A DNA stretch of 64,000 nucleotides. It comes from Karstenula rhodostoma CBS 690.94. Lineage: Eukaryota; Ascomycota; Dothideomycetes; Pleosporales; Didymosphaeriaceae. The position numbers and the translations under genes were made by a program. Under the pieces are notes generated by a model that had not been told where the DNA came from, made no database searches, and saw only the letters and a list, made by a program, of their open reading frames with translations. Of the stretch, positions 10,233 through 21,269 are shown one piece after another (position 1 is the stretch's first letter; every line of letters begins with the position of its first letter). Where the stretch lies: positions 2,697,937-2,761,936 of the forward strand of contig MU001494.1 of assembly GCA_010093485.1 (NCBI GenBank), written 5' to 3'.

Positions 10233-10544
10233 GGCTGAGATGGAGGAGGGAGAAGTGGTTCAGAAGGAATGGATCTCGTTGTGAGTGGCAGATGGGCGGC
10301 AGGCATGGGGAGGAGTGTGTCTGGTATGGTGTGGTATGGATTTGATTGTCCACTGCCCCGGCGGCGATGCGTTCGCTGGGCGGGAAGCGCACTCTGCTGC
10401 TATCTGCAGAGCTGGGATGCGAGCGAGCCGTCGAGCGGCCAGTCGCGTGCTGATGCCTCTATCTGGGCGCGTGCTAGGCTCTGCTGCCCCGGCATACCGC
10501 TGTCTAGCTGGGTTTATTCACGAATCTGTCGTCCGTCATCCTCT

Positions 10545-11561
10545 TCATCCACCCATCTCCAAGCGGCCCAGCACCGCTTCCACGACGCCCTTCGCGCCCC
10601 CAGCCCGCTCCGAACTCCCCATAACCTTCTCCTCCGCCTCGAGCTCCACAGCGCCCTCGTATACCCTTACAATCATGTCCTCATCCACGCGCCGCCCACA
10701 CCCCACTAGCCCTTTCACCAGCGTGCTCACCCGCGTAATCTCCCGTGCAACGCCGGGCTCAATGTCGTCGTTCTGGCTCGAATACAGCGTCTCCGACACA
10801 CCCTGCTCCAGCGACGTGATACTCACATCCTTCTCATCCTGGCCCGCCTTCTTGTGCGCTGACACAAAAATGTACCCATTCACGCCGAGCACGACATCGA
10901 TCTCGCCCGCGCCCGTCTGCAGCGTAAACGTCTGCCGCTTGCTACGCACCACGCCGCCCCGCCGCGACAAGATACCCCCGCCCGCCCCGGTCAGGCTGGT
11001 GAACAGCCCGTTGCGCAGCTTCCCGTACTTCAAGCTGCGCGTGTGCAAGCTCGCCGTGTTGTCCCCGTGCAGACTCTGCACCTCTGCGACTAGCAAATCC
11101 CCCTCGCTGAAGAAGGTCCGGATGTTGAGCTCGTCCACGGCCGTTCTCCGCCGCAGAATCCCGCCAGGCAAGTTGATCGCGCTGAGCGGGAGACTCGCCA
11201 ACATGGGCGCGGCGATATCGACAGTCCACTTCTTAGTCTGCACGGAGACGATGCGGCCGACGACGAGGTCGCCGATCTCGGGAGTGTAGCGCGCGCGGAG
11301 GGGTTGCACAGAGAGCAGCTTGTTGGTCTTGTGCAGGTGGCCTGCGACGGTGGAGATGATGGTGGTGGTGTCGGCGGGGACGTACGTGCCGTGGCCGCGC
11401 ATCCACTGCGGGTCCGAGGTTACGGTTTCGCCGGGCGTGACGATTGAGGTGGTGCTTTGTACGGGGAGGCCATCGTCGTCGCTCATGTCTTCATCCGAGT
11501 CGTCATGGTGAAGGTGGGCCGCTGCGATGGGCGCCGAGGGTGGAAGGATGGTGATGGGCAT
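10545..11561 (-). CDS. RRP4: Exosome complex component RRP4
   Basis: Uninterrupted ORF of 338 residues from ATG 11561; the frame extends upstream to a TTG, but this ATG is the first. Hallmarks of Rrp4: the N-terminal V-T-P-G-E-T-V-T-S...MRGHGTY box, the S1 domain region (YTPEIGDLVVGRIVSVQTKK, later INLPGGILRRR and LHTRSLKYGKLRNG) and a C-terminal KH-type domain with GVNGYIFVS. Rrp4 is one of three S1/KH cap subunits of the RNA exosome that guide RNA into the degradation channel for rRNA and mRNA processing in nucleus and cytoplasm. The Asp/Glu-rich insert near residues 20-30 (DDSDEDMSDDDG) is typical of fungal forms. It is divergent from the phospholipase D-like gene at 11985, sharing a 0.4 kb promoter. 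Confidence 0.92.
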   Translation of the reverse strand: MPITILPPSAPIAAAHLHHDDSDEDMSDDDGLPVQSTTSIVTPGETVTSDPQWMRGHGTYVPADTTTIISTVAGHLHKTNKLLSVQPLRARYTPEIGDLVVGRIVSVQTKKWTVDIAAPMLASLPLSAINLPGGILRRRTAVDELNIRTFFSEGDLLVAEVQSLHGDNTASLHTRSLKYGKLRNGLFTSLTGAGGGILSRRGGVVRSKRQTFTLQTGAGEIDVVLGVNGYIFVSAHKKAGQDEKDVSITSLEQGVSETLYSSQNDDIEPGVAREITRVSTLVKGLVGCGRRVDEDMIVRVYEGAVELEAEEKVMGSSERAGGAKGVVEAVLGRLEMGG

Positions 11562-11984
11562 TGTGGGCGCGAAGTTTTTGTGGTCGGCAAGGCGGGTTGT
11601 AGCTCTCAGCAAGGCTACGGAGGCGTGTATGCGAAGGCGGGGGCGCGTGGAATTTGTTGTGTTGCGGCTCTCGAAATTTTGGCGGCATGTCTTTGGTTCG
11701 AGCTACCCTTGTACGCTTCGTGCGCAAAGAGACTAGCGCAAAGGGCGGACGCCATGGTGGTCCGCCATCAGTCACCCGTGGCACTCTCGCTCAACGTCAT
11801 CCCGTTCAACCTCAACTTCTAATATTGTACGGAAAGGAAAGCAGGTGATAGGTCTTCCCAAGGGGATTTATGGGGGTTATAAAGTTAAACCACTTCTTTG
11901 TCCACTGTTACACTAGCGTGTTGAGACCTGGACTCTGTCCGCATATAATAGTTGGAAGTCGTTCCTGTGCCTAACTCCCTCGGT
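11562..11984. promoter_or_regulatory. Shared promoter of RRP4 and the PLD-like gene
   Basis: A 423 bp divergent intergenic region. It contains an AT-rich stretch near 11880-11950 (GCATATAATAG) in front of the plus-strand gene. No other element can be assigned with confidence. Confidence 0.4.
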
Positions 11985-13556
11985 ATGTACACCATGAGCT
12001 CGCATACCCTGTGCCAAGTGCTAATCCTACTAGCCACATCCCTGTTTCGGTTTGTGTTTCGACATCAGCACAACATGCCACCACCTGGACCTCCATTGCC
12101 ATTCACAGAACCCTTTATTAAAACCCTAGAAGAGGCAGCATCTATCAACTTCCAAGATGATCCCAAGTGGTACGCCAGCGAGCCACGATGCCTTATCTCA
12201 GAGTCTACTGTCAATTCGTTCGTTACCGGAACCGGAGATGCCGTTTATCGGTCGCTGATACCGCTCCTGGAGGCTACAAACCATGAGCTCATTCTGGTAA
12301 CCTGCTTCTGGGCCCGCTCCTCTACCCTCGACTCGCTAAATGCGCTCCTGCGGAAGCTTTCCGAGAAAGCCATCAGGCGTGGAAATGGAAAGATAACAGT
12401 GCGACTCTGTTTCTCTTCGTCTTCACTCTTCCAGAAACTGTTTCATAAGCAGTCGTTACGCGGCCAGACCTACCCCAAAGCTTCATGGACGAAGCAGTTT
12501 GGCTTACCAGATCCAAGCGAGCTTGAAGGTCTTGAACTGCATATCAAGTCCATATTCATCCTCCCTTTCAGCGTCATGCATCCCAAATTCATCCTTATCG
12601 ACCGCCAAACCGTCGTCCTACCTTCCTGCAACATCAGCTGGGAAGAGTGGTTCGAGGGCGCCATCACGTTCTCCGGCCCCATCGTCGAGAACTTCTTCCA
12701 GTTCTACAAGAGATTCTGGTGTCGGACGGAAAATTTGCGCGGTCTCCCTGCGCCAGCCTCAGATTCCGATTACCCCAATCCTCAAGACGCCGACGCCACA
12801 GCTACGCAAGACCTGCAACCCAACGCACCCCACGGACACACCGTCACGCACATCTCCACCGCCTCACCTAGCATCCCCACAGTCTTCCTCCCCTCCCCGC
12901 ACAGACGAAACCCGCGCTTCCAGCCCTTCGCCTCCTCCTCCGCCGTCTCTGCGCCTCCAACCCCGCTCAACGTATTCATCCTCAACCTGCTAGCCCAAGC
13001 AGCAAGAACCATACGTATACAATCTCCAAACCTCACCGCACCACCCGTGCTATCCGCCATTCTCAAAGCGCTAAAACGAGGTGTAGACGTACAGATCCTG
13101 ACATCCGAACGTCTCATGATACTAGAGCAGCTCGTCACCGCCGGCACCACGACCGCGCGCTGCGTCAAGACGCTCATCAAGCGGTACAAAAAGCTCGCGG
13201 GGTCCACAGCTGCACAGCCGACCGATGAGGAAGCCGCGCTATCGGCACCCCGGATAGGCGTCTTGCGGATCGCGTACTTTGAGCCTCTGAACGGGAGTAA
13301 GGCACGTGGTAAAGAGGAGGGCGAGCCGCAGCAGAGCCATCTGAAGATGATGATTGTAGATGGCGAAGTCGTGGTGCTGGGATCGGGCAATCTCGATCGC
13401 GCGAGCTGGTTTACAAGTCAGGAGCTGGGCGTTGCGTTCTTCGATAGGGGGCTTGTTGGGCAGGTGGAGGAGGCGGTAAATCGGGGGATGAGGGGGAGGG
13501 AGAGGCTCGTGTTCGATGGGTCGAAGCTAGTTGGGAGGCCGACGAATCGCATTTGA
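11985..13556 (+). CDS. Phospholipase D-like protein with two HKD motifs
   Basis: ORF of 523 residues from ATG 11985 (alternatives at 11994 and 12075; the frame opens upstream at a TTG). Two HKD motifs are visible: MHPKFILID around His199/Lys201, and SHLKMMIVDGEVVVLGSGNLDRASW around His452/Lys454. The second has the full H-x-K-x4-D followed by a G-S-x-N pattern; the first has HPKFILID but lacks an obvious GSxN and reads PSCNISWEEW instead. The hydrophobic N terminus (TLCQVLILLATSLFRFVF) may be a signal anchor. The family covers phospholipases, cardiolipin synthases and nucleases, and I cannot choose between them. The stretch near residues 250-300 is Pro/Thr-rich and probably disordered. Confidence 0.8.
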   Translation: MYTMSSHTLCQVLILLATSLFRFVFRHQHNMPPPGPPLPFTEPFIKTLEEAASINFQDDPKWYASEPRCLISESTVNSFVTGTGDAVYRSLIPLLEATNHELILVTCFWARSSTLDSLNALLRKLSEKAIRRGNGKITVRLCFSSSSLFQKLFHKQSLRGQTYPKASWTKQFGLPDPSELEGLELHIKSIFILPFSVMHPKFILIDRQTVVLPSCNISWEEWFEGAITFSGPIVENFFQFYKRFWCRTENLRGLPAPASDSDYPNPQDADATATQDLQPNAPHGHTVTHISTASPSIPTVFLPSPHRRNPRFQPFASSSAVSAPPTPLNVFILNLLAQAARTIRIQSPNLTAPPVLSAILKALKRGVDVQILTSERLMILEQLVTAGTTTARCVKTLIKRYKKLAGSTAAQPTDEEAALSAPRIGVLRIAYFEPLNGSKARGKEEGEPQQSHLKMMIVDGEVVVLGSGNLDRASWFTSQELGVAFFDRGLVGQVEEAVNRGMRGRERLVFDGSKLVGRPTNRI

Positions 13557-15612
13557 CACGGCCGCGTCACAACCTAGGAGGTAGGTGGCGTCGTTGTAGG
13601 GGAGAGACCATGGTTGGTTACTTGAATGCTAAGGGAATGAGAGTTCCAAAGACCTGCTCTCATGTTGTGTGATTAATCGATCGATTCGGCCCACATTTGG
13701 CTTTTTTTGGTTGAGTGTAGTGGATCCACGCGTAACCAAAGACGCTCGCTCTTGTGCAGTTGAAAATGTTCCAGATACCGCCCGGACCTCCGTGTCGATT
13801 TTTGGTGAAGATGCGCGGAACCTATCTGAGACTATCTTCGCATTTCCAGAGGGACGAGCAGGTTGGCTGTTCACACAATCGGTTGTTGTTGCTTCCCGAC
13901 CCACCTCGTGCGGTCTCGTCGAAAGCGCTGATTCCACCACCTATGGTTGGAACGATTACCAATACGACTTGACGTTTGGCAGCACCACAGCGTGTACGCC
14001 CCAAAAGCAACCATAGATCATTCTTACGCCATCACAAGCACGGGGGGCTGAGTCATACTGCGAACATATCAAGCGACATCTCCCTGCCATTTCTGCTACA
14101 CTATGGGGTATGACAAAATCCACCCCAGTCGGCAGCTGTAGCCCCGTCTTCGCTCCATCTTGTTCTTGCTCTGGCTCCAAGCCTTCCTACCCACCCTAGA
14201 GCTCTATCGAGATCGAGGTGGTAGGCGGTGAAGAAGACCATGATGGATCGATGGATCGATGATGACAATGTGTTCTGAGATCGAGCAAGAGCGGAGGCGA
14301 GGACACGGAGCCTAAACGTGCGCGGGGCTAGCCAAAGGCCAAAGCAGGGGTACTTTTATGGTCGGAAACGGAAGGGCTCTCATCATCGGATGAATCCTCA
14401 AATTGCCAGCAGCCGTGCTGAAAAGCTTCTTCGTCCCATTTGCCTTTACAGACTCAATCGGCCAATGATGATAAGTGTTCGAAGCCAATCGAGAGCGAGG
14501 GCGAGGAGATAGATGCGAGGACCAAAGATCGAAACGGACAAATAGAGCTGAAGGTGCTATCGACCAGATGTGGAAGTAGCCAATGGAAGAGGGGCTAGAA
14601 TGATAGGGTCAGAGTAAAGTATTCAAAGGAAACTTCCTGCACCTCAACACTTCATATACACGGCTTCGAGGGATTTGCTAGAGCAGTATGAAAAACAATT
14701 TATCTTATTTATTTATCGCTATTAATACTAATAATGTCATGACCGCTCCTTGCCGTAGTGGCATCTGGGGCTGTAAGGAACCAGGAGTACACAGTCGTAA
14801 GCCTATAGTTCTAAAAGGTACATATATCCTATAGTGCTGAATGGATAACAGAAGAAATTAGCACGTTTCGCGGCCGCAGCACTCTGTATTTGATGGTGCA
14901 CATCCAGTCAGGCTAAGCTTGGGCTGATGGCTACAACACTAACCGAGGCACTCTTTTTTCAAGAACCAACTGCTGTCTATGTCCGGGAGCGATAGATGCA
15001 CCTCATGACCAGGAAGTGGTTGGAAATTTCGCTACCGATAACGTGGACGACTCTGGCCTGCTGACAATTGGTTGATTGTTCAAGGCTGCGAATGGCCCAA
15101 CGTACTCGGTGTATTTTCGCTCTAGTTACTTGGAGTTCTTCTACATCCGCAACCCACGCACGTGTGAAAACACTGATTCACCTAATACATCAGGCGAGCG
15201 AGTATGAGAGAACAAGGCTTCCCGTCCGCTCAGCCATATATAAGCAGGATACTGGCCCTGATGGCTTAGGGATCCCCGCTGTTGTAGGTTTTTGGCCGTC
15301 TTTTTGCTTAGCTTCCACGCATTGTGGAGCGGTGCGGAGTTGGATTCGCTTAGTTGTGCAGGATGCGCTGGGGCTATCAGCAGAACCCTGTATCGTAGAA
15401 CGACACAAGCAATGAAAATACAAGGTAAGATGTAAGAGAGAGGATAGGTTTTAATTGAGCGTGTTTCGTGATCACCTTTGGGCTGGCTAGACTTCCCCTT
15501 TCAGGCGTACCACGCCAAGCCACTAAACACAGCCCCTGCATTGGTTCCGACTTGTTGATACCATTTCCACAACAATTCCGCCTCGATCCCAATTCATCTC
15601 TTTTGCTTCACC
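13557..15612. other. Intergenic region without recognised genes
   Basis: Two kilobases between the PLD-like gene and the F-box gene. ORFs are short (up to 115 codons) and lack domains on both strands. 14690-14850 is markedly AT-rich. A short GATCGATG direct repeat lies near 14244-14262. The part directly upstream of 15613 should hold the F-box gene promoter. Confidence 0.5.
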
Positions 15613-17316
15613 ATGAACAACTTGCCGCAGGAGCTGGTGGAGCGCGTTTGCGGCCTGTTGACTCGCGACGACCTGAAGAACACGCTTACGCTTTCGCGGA
15701 GCTTCCAGTATGCTTCGGAGCGAGCATCCGGAGTCTACACAACGTTCGACCTAAAATCATCGAACATAAAGGAATTTACAAAGCTATATGCTGGCCGCCG
15801 GTGGGCCTACCTTCGACATGTGCGATACCAGATACATATCCCATCCTACGACGCCACGGCAGCGGACGAGGAGCATCTCGCAAAGCACAACTGCCGTGAA
15901 TCGTCGCAGGAGCTCCAAGAGAAAGACCAGTTGTTCACCGAGCAGATTAAATCTCTTTTCGACTCTATCAAAGCATTAGAAGGCAACTCTTCGGAAGGCA
16001 AACTGCAGCTGACCATCTATGCGCCGATCCGAGAAGTCCATGAGTCTTGCTCCCATCGCAAGTGTATAAGCTGGCGACTTCACCTACTTTCTCCCGAATC
16101 ACTTCCGCGTCTCGGCTCAGTGCGAGCCTTGCGAATCGAAGACCCTGGAATCGTCTATCCGTTGGAAGACAACAAATCACTGCTGAAGGTCGATCTGCGG
16201 GCCATTGTGGATTTGGCGGCGAAGTTCCCTCGTCTAGAATACCTAGGCTGCAAACTCTTCGCTGGCAGCGGATGGACGCCTTATTATAACTCGGAAGCCG
16301 CTCGGACGTATAGTCGCGACTGTGACCGACCAGGCCCGCTACGAGACACGCGTCTGGATTTCGCAAAAGCTATTGAGAATGCCACTTTGCCTTCGACGCT
16401 CCGTGAGGCGCAACTTGACTTCCTGTGGCCCATGTCGTCTGCCGAGCGTATCGACCATGACGAGCAATTACCAAACCTTGCAGGCGCAAATACATACGAC
16501 CCGTTCAGTAGCAGCCTGAGGTCCCTTTCACATGGCTTGCGAAGGTTAGAGCTCAAGGCAGTTGCTGATGCAAGTTTGTTATGGCCCTCTGACGGATCAG
16601 TATCTTATCCGAATCTGGAGAGTATCTGTATACTATTCCATATGTCAACTCCAGCCGGACGTTGGTATTTCGGTGGTCCTGATGGCCTGGGTCACGATGC
16701 TGAGGGATTCTCAGTTAACGAAGGATCCTACCCTCCTCTAGAGGACACCACTGACGATGAAGCTCTCGATGAGGAAGTCGACGATGATGGCCTGAACATC
16801 GAAGTAGTCAACAGCAAGCAGTTCCGCGTCCGACCCAACGACGATGTCCTGTCTCCGTTCCTTACCGCCTTCGCTAAAGCGGCCTCTGAGATGCCGAAGT
16901 TGAAAGAAGCTTGCTTATGGTCCCCGCTCAGATGGCAGGCAGGTGATAGTTATGGAAACAGCGACGAGATGGGCAAAGACCTCTCAAAATGGCCTGATCG
17001 ACCTTTGGCTTGGGGTATCACATACATCGCACCACAGACCTTCGGATTTCATTTTGAAGGTCAGCACTTTTCGCATTCGCGACAGCTATTCTGGACTACT
17101 GGCCCGTGGCGGCCAAGTGATGAACTGCACGATCTCTTCGGTCGCATCGGCGACCAGAGTACGGAACTGCTGCAGTATTGGGGACTGGACAACTACGGCA
17201 GAGACAAGTTGCCTCTACGCGAAGTCTTCGATCAGTTCCAAATCTACGGACGGCGTCACCCAGCTTGTGCATGGCCTGTAGACAAGTCATTCATTGTGCA
17301 CAAGACACTGCAATGA
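15613..17316 (+). CDS. F-box domain protein
   Basis: Single-exon ORF of 567 residues beginning MNNLPQELVERVCGLLTRDD, a textbook F-box start (L-P-x-E-L-x-x-x-I/V), ending near residue 45. The remainder shows spaced leucine-rich stretches but no regular LRR that I can define; it includes an acidic insert (DEALDEEVDDDGLNIEV) around residues 385-400. F-box proteins join Skp1-Cullin1 ubiquitin ligases and choose substrates. Such genes are expanded and fast-evolving in Pezizomycotina, and the target of this one is unknown. No introns are needed. Confidence 0.75.
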   Translation: MNNLPQELVERVCGLLTRDDLKNTLTLSRSFQYASERASGVYTTFDLKSSNIKEFTKLYAGRRWAYLRHVRYQIHIPSYDATAADEEHLAKHNCRESSQELQEKDQLFTEQIKSLFDSIKALEGNSSEGKLQLTIYAPIREVHESCSHRKCISWRLHLLSPESLPRLGSVRALRIEDPGIVYPLEDNKSLLKVDLRAIVDLAAKFPRLEYLGCKLFAGSGWTPYYNSEAARTYSRDCDRPGPLRDTRLDFAKAIENATLPSTLREAQLDFLWPMSSAERIDHDEQLPNLAGANTYDPFSSSLRSLSHGLRRLELKAVADASLLWPSDGSVSYPNLESICILFHMSTPAGRWYFGGPDGLGHDAEGFSVNEGSYPPLEDTTDDEALDEEVDDDGLNIEVVNSKQFRVRPNDDVLSPFLTAFAKAASEMPKLKEACLWSPLRWQAGDSYGNSDEMGKDLSKWPDRPLAWGITYIAPQTFGFHFEGQHFSHSRQLFWTTGPWRPSDELHDLFGRIGDQSTELLQYWGLDNYGRDKLPLREVFDQFQIYGRRHPACAWPVDKSFIVHKTLQ

Positions 17317-18236
17317 ACGGCCATCAAATGCAATTTCAGCATGCGCATAATTACAATCGATCATAGTCATGACCCACATATTGGGTAATACAACGCAATC
17401 ATCTGCGATACACCGTCCTGCTCGAAAGATTGCACTCCACAATTGTAAGGCCCGTTGCAAGCCTCATCTTGACGCGTGATGCGTGCGATATCAGGCAAGA
17501 AAAGAAAAAAATGAGCCTTACGAGGAAATTGTAGACTCCACCATAACCAGGAAGAACGCTGCATTCGCGCCCAAAATAACCATTGACAACGCCTGGCGGT
17601 TGCAGATCTATATGTGGGGCCACATCTGGACCTCGAGGCGTCTGCACAGCTTCAACAACGAGAATACATCCTTGGGTGAAACTTCATCTCTCTCATTCGT
17701 CGTAGCTGAATACTTCTGATATAAGCTGTGGAGTCCGACTGTGGGCACTGAAAATGATTTCCGTTGGAGACACGCAGGTCAGCCCTAATCCCAAATAAGT
17801 AGTAGGGCTGGGCGATCTATCTTCCACTTACGGAGCATTGCGCGTCGTCAGTTTCTAAAATCCACAAGGGATCCTCGATCGTCGTTTCACATCGCGAACC
17901 TGTGCATGAGCTTGGGGCGGAGTCAAAACTAAGCTTGCTTAGCGCAGTTTAGCGCCTGAATTGTCCGATCCAATGTCAGAACTTGGGGCGGGTGGATGTG
18001 CGCAGGGGCATTGGGGGCGAACACCACCAGCTCTGAGAGCTGAGCATAAAGAAAGGAGCATGCCGGGACGGTGTCACTGTTGAGCACGGCGTCCAGTGGC
18101 CCCATTCCTTTCCGTATACGAACTTCATTCCTACAGTCACTCGTTGAAGCTCAGTTGGAGCATTACATTCTTTTCCCATACTCTTCACGATCGCATTATA
18201 ACTTTTTGACGTTGCATTTTGGGGTTTGCGTGCATC
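17317..18236. other. Intergenic region
   Basis: 0.9 kb between the F-box gene and the secreted-protein gene. No ORF with a recognisable domain. The last 100 bp contains pyrimidine-rich leader sequence with TTATAACTTTTTGAC near 18196, a plausible core promoter/leader of the next gene. Confidence 0.4.
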
Positions 18237-20562
18237 ATGAGACACACAGCCTCGTTGCTGCTCCTTAGCAGCAGTCTTCTTGCTCCTACAGCCGTCGCCC
18301 AGAATTCCGACTCTGAAATCACCGCGTCGTGGACCGAACAGGGTATTTGCGCATACTTTTATGAGAAACCGGGCGCGTGGAAGTCACTGGCCGAGACCTG
18401 CGTCAAGTACTGCGAGAACAATGGTGGCCACGGGTACTCCGAGTGTGACCACACACCCTACGCGGGAATGGATCTTCCCAACGGCGTCGACCAGAGCACC
18501 ATCAGTAAGGATGACTCAGGCGACGTCTATATTCCATGCCAGTGTAAATGCGACAACCCCGATGTTGAGGGGGTCACCAAAGCTATCTTGGACGTTGTGA
18601 TCGAGGGGTTGAGTCACCTCGATGAGATCATTTGCGGTGTCTTTATGACTGCAATGGTAAGTACCTTTTCTTTTCTGGGTGTCAGTCTGGGGTTATACAA
18701 GACTGGTGATGAAACGTCATCGTCTTAAAATCCCATATGGACTTTACTCACATCCACCAGGTATCTGTTGTCGAAGTCGGCATCGATCTCATCCCCGGAG
18801 GCGCGGAAGCCACTGCAGCAGCCAGGGGTGTCGAAGCCGTGAAGTCCTTCACCGAGAACGCCCTCGACGTTGCGGATTCCATGGGCAACTGGGTCGGCTC
18901 AGCCTGCGGCATCAAAGACCCGAACTGGCCCAACAGCATCTTCGACGTACTCTTGACGTCTCCTGATTCCTACGGTACGAGCATCGGGTGCAAGAAGAAG
19001 AACAAGGCAGACTGCAAGGGTGTGGATCCGGTGCCTGACAAGCCAAAGTCTAAGGTCCCTGACGATCCGGCTACCAAGGGACCTGATCCCGTTACAAGTG
19101 CGCCGAATGCGGAGCCTACGAGTGCTGAGGCGCCGCCTGTTACTTCTGATGCTCCCCCGCCAGCGTCAACGGATGCTCCCCCGGCGTCGACTGATGCACC
19201 GCAAGTCTCGAGTGATGTCCCTGTATCCAGCGTAGACCCATCAGCGACAAGTGGCACCGCCACAACATCCTCGTCCTCATCCTCCGAGTCTTGCGGCGCC
19301 GGAAGCACCGTAGTACAGAGACGCGATGCCACGCAAACTGCCGGCGCCCCAGCATGCGAGGCAACCAATGGCTGCATAATCACCGACCCCGATAAAGGCG
19401 GCGAAGACGCGCTCGACGACGCTCTCGACGCTGTGCAAGACGTCACCAACATCCTCCGCCTCCGTGGCATCGACGGTCATCGCTCTCCACGCAGCATACT
19501 AGCCAAGCGCGCCCCCAAGAGTGGCAAACCCTGCTCTGGCAGCCCCGGTAACGAGGACTTCGTCCTCCAGTCCGATGAGTACCCTTCCAACGGCGAACTT
19601 GCCGCTAACGTTGACTCCTGGGGCTACAAACTGCAAAACAACAAGTGCGACTACGGCTGGCTGGACGGCAAGACGCAGATCGTAGGCAACGACTACGATA
19701 GCGAACATGTTATGGAGTGGCAAACGGTCACTGATTTCTTCTCGAAGATGAATGCCCAGGGCGGGCAGAAGTACGACCACCCGGATCCCGACCAGCCCGA
19801 CGGCACGAAGACAGACTTCTGCACGTACTGGATCCAGAGCTGGAGTCTGGACGCGGGGCAGGAGTTCAGCATCAATGGAAGCACGGCGTACGCGCCCTGG
19901 AACCACATCAAGACCGTGTACCCTGGCAAGACGCTGGGAGGCGCGTACAAGGCGGAGATGATCAGGTTGCAGCGGAACATCAACTCCACCCCCAAGTCCA
20001 ACGTAAGTCTCCCCCTCGCACCAGTCGCTCGTTCCCACTAACCCGAAAATTGCAGATGTTCACCGACAAGGTCGAATACATCTGGACGAAAAACACAATG
20101 GACAAGTACGTCGTCGACAAAACCAAGCGCGACAAAGTGCTCGAGCGTATGCGCCTTCTCCTCGGCGCACGCACGTACCTCGTCGACCCGAAGGTCAAGG
20201 ATATCTTCAAGAAGCAGAAAGAGCGCATGGGCGCTATGATCGACCAGCTGGACACCGACATGCAAACCCACACGCGGACGACCACCGTGACGGACCCCGT
20301 CACGGGCAAAACTTCAACAAAGGACTTCCGCGCGTGGGCCAAGCAGGATTTGCTGACGGAGTGGAACACGTTCATGGACCAGAAGTGGATGGATGCCACG
20401 GCGAAGCACACCAAGGTCATGGATTACTTCATCAACGAGCTGGACGACAAGAACTGCCAGTCCCAGCCGAAGATGTCGACGGCGGACCGGACATTCTGCG
20501 CGAATCTGCGGACGCTCGAGAGGAATTATCGCAGCGCGACTGTGTTTTCTGTGCCGTGGTAG
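18237..20562 (+). CDS. Secreted protein with a killer-toxin/chitinase-like C-terminal domain
   Basis: Three exons (18237-18656, 18761-20002, 20056-20562) with introns of 104 and 53 bp give 722 residues. A clear signal peptide (MRHTASLLLLSSSLLAPTAV, cut near AQ) is followed by a Cys-rich N-terminal region, a Pro/Ser/Thr-rich linker (about 232-320) with repeated S-T-D-A-P-P units, and a Kex2-type LAKR site at 387-390. The C-terminal part (about 400-722) contains NVDSWGYKLQNNKCDYGWLD, EHVMEWQTVTDFF and a long helical end. From memory this matches the C-terminal, non-catalytic region of fungal killer-toxin-like class V chitinases, but no glycoside hydrolase 18 domain is present. Role unknown; extracellular location is inferred from the signal peptide. 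Confidence 0.75.
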
Positions 20563-20691
20563 ACAGACCCCTTATACCTGTCGCGTAGATTAGAATTAGA
20601 CGAGGCGGAGTCCTCCTGTATTGTTGTTTATCCCAAGCGAAAAGCCATCCTAGCATGCATGATATATGTATATATACCATTTGTGTTTTTG

Positions 20692-20753
20692 GCACCCTAC
20701 TAAGTTCCTGTACTGCGTTTTGCCGCGGCCTGCAAAAACGTGCGAAGGGTTCA
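20692..20753. repeat. Dispersed repeat fragment, copy 1
   Basis: Shares GTACTGCGTTTTGCCGCGGC and flanking sequence (about 60 bp, roughly four fifths identical by eye) with 59062-59123. It lies just past the 3' end of the secreted-protein gene. No terminal repeats or target duplication were recognised, so the element type is unknown. Confidence 0.55.
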
Positions 20754-20797
20754 CATTTGATATATATAGCTACTTCGAACCGTGAGGCCAAATCTAC

Positions 20798-21269
20798 TCA
20801 CTCTACATAGAACACCTCCTCCGTCTGCCCCCACCATCCCGGCCCCCTTGCACTTCCTATCGCGCCCTCCACCGGACTCTCCTGCATGCCATCAGTCATC
20901 GCCCACCACTCCTTCACTTTGGGATTCTCCGCCATCCGCGCCATATCCTCGTCGAAAGCGCTGCCTACATATTTAAAGCTGGCGAAGAGCGTAGGACGCG
21001 GTTCCATGCTGAGGAATATAGAATCTTCAACCATTTCTCACGATTAGTCTATGACATCGCGGTGTGCAGAGGTTGAGCGTACAGTCTCTGATATTCGAAC
21101 CTCGAATCTGCTCCAGCACCGCCGGCCACACGGCCGCGTGGCATTTTTTGTATTCTTCGATTTTTTCTGGCTTGAGGTAGAGCCACTGGCCGATACGGCG
21201 GGGGCCCTGGTTCCGAGTCGATGAAGGCGCGCTGCTTTGCTTGGGCGCCCAGAGGCCTTTTGAGGTCAT
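20798..21269 (-). CDS. L-rhamnose mutarotase family protein
   Basis: Two exons (21269-21083, 21024-20798) around a 58 bp intron give 137 residues. The join restores NIRDYSIFLSMEPRPTLFAS, a hallmark of RhaM-type mutarotases. Other family features are the Y-L-K-P-E-K-I-E-E-Y-K-x-x-H stretch with the conserved His, VWPAVLEQI, and EWWAMTDGMQES near the C terminus. The enzyme interconverts alpha and beta L-rhamnose and folds as a dimeric ferredoxin-like barrel. The N-terminal 27 residues before IGQWLYLKPEK are an extension relative to bacterial forms of about 104 residues. The frame continues upstream of ATG 21269 only through non-ATG codons. It is adjacent to, and on the same strand as, an MFS transporter gene. 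Confidence 0.85.

Noticed and set aside
10285..11289. 334-codon plus-strand ORF
   Set aside because: Lies antisense to RRP4, which has clear family motifs; a product of GC-rich codon bias.
13629..13940. 103-codon minus-strand ORF
   Set aside because: No domain or splice context, and an overlapping plus-strand ORF of similar size is equally open.
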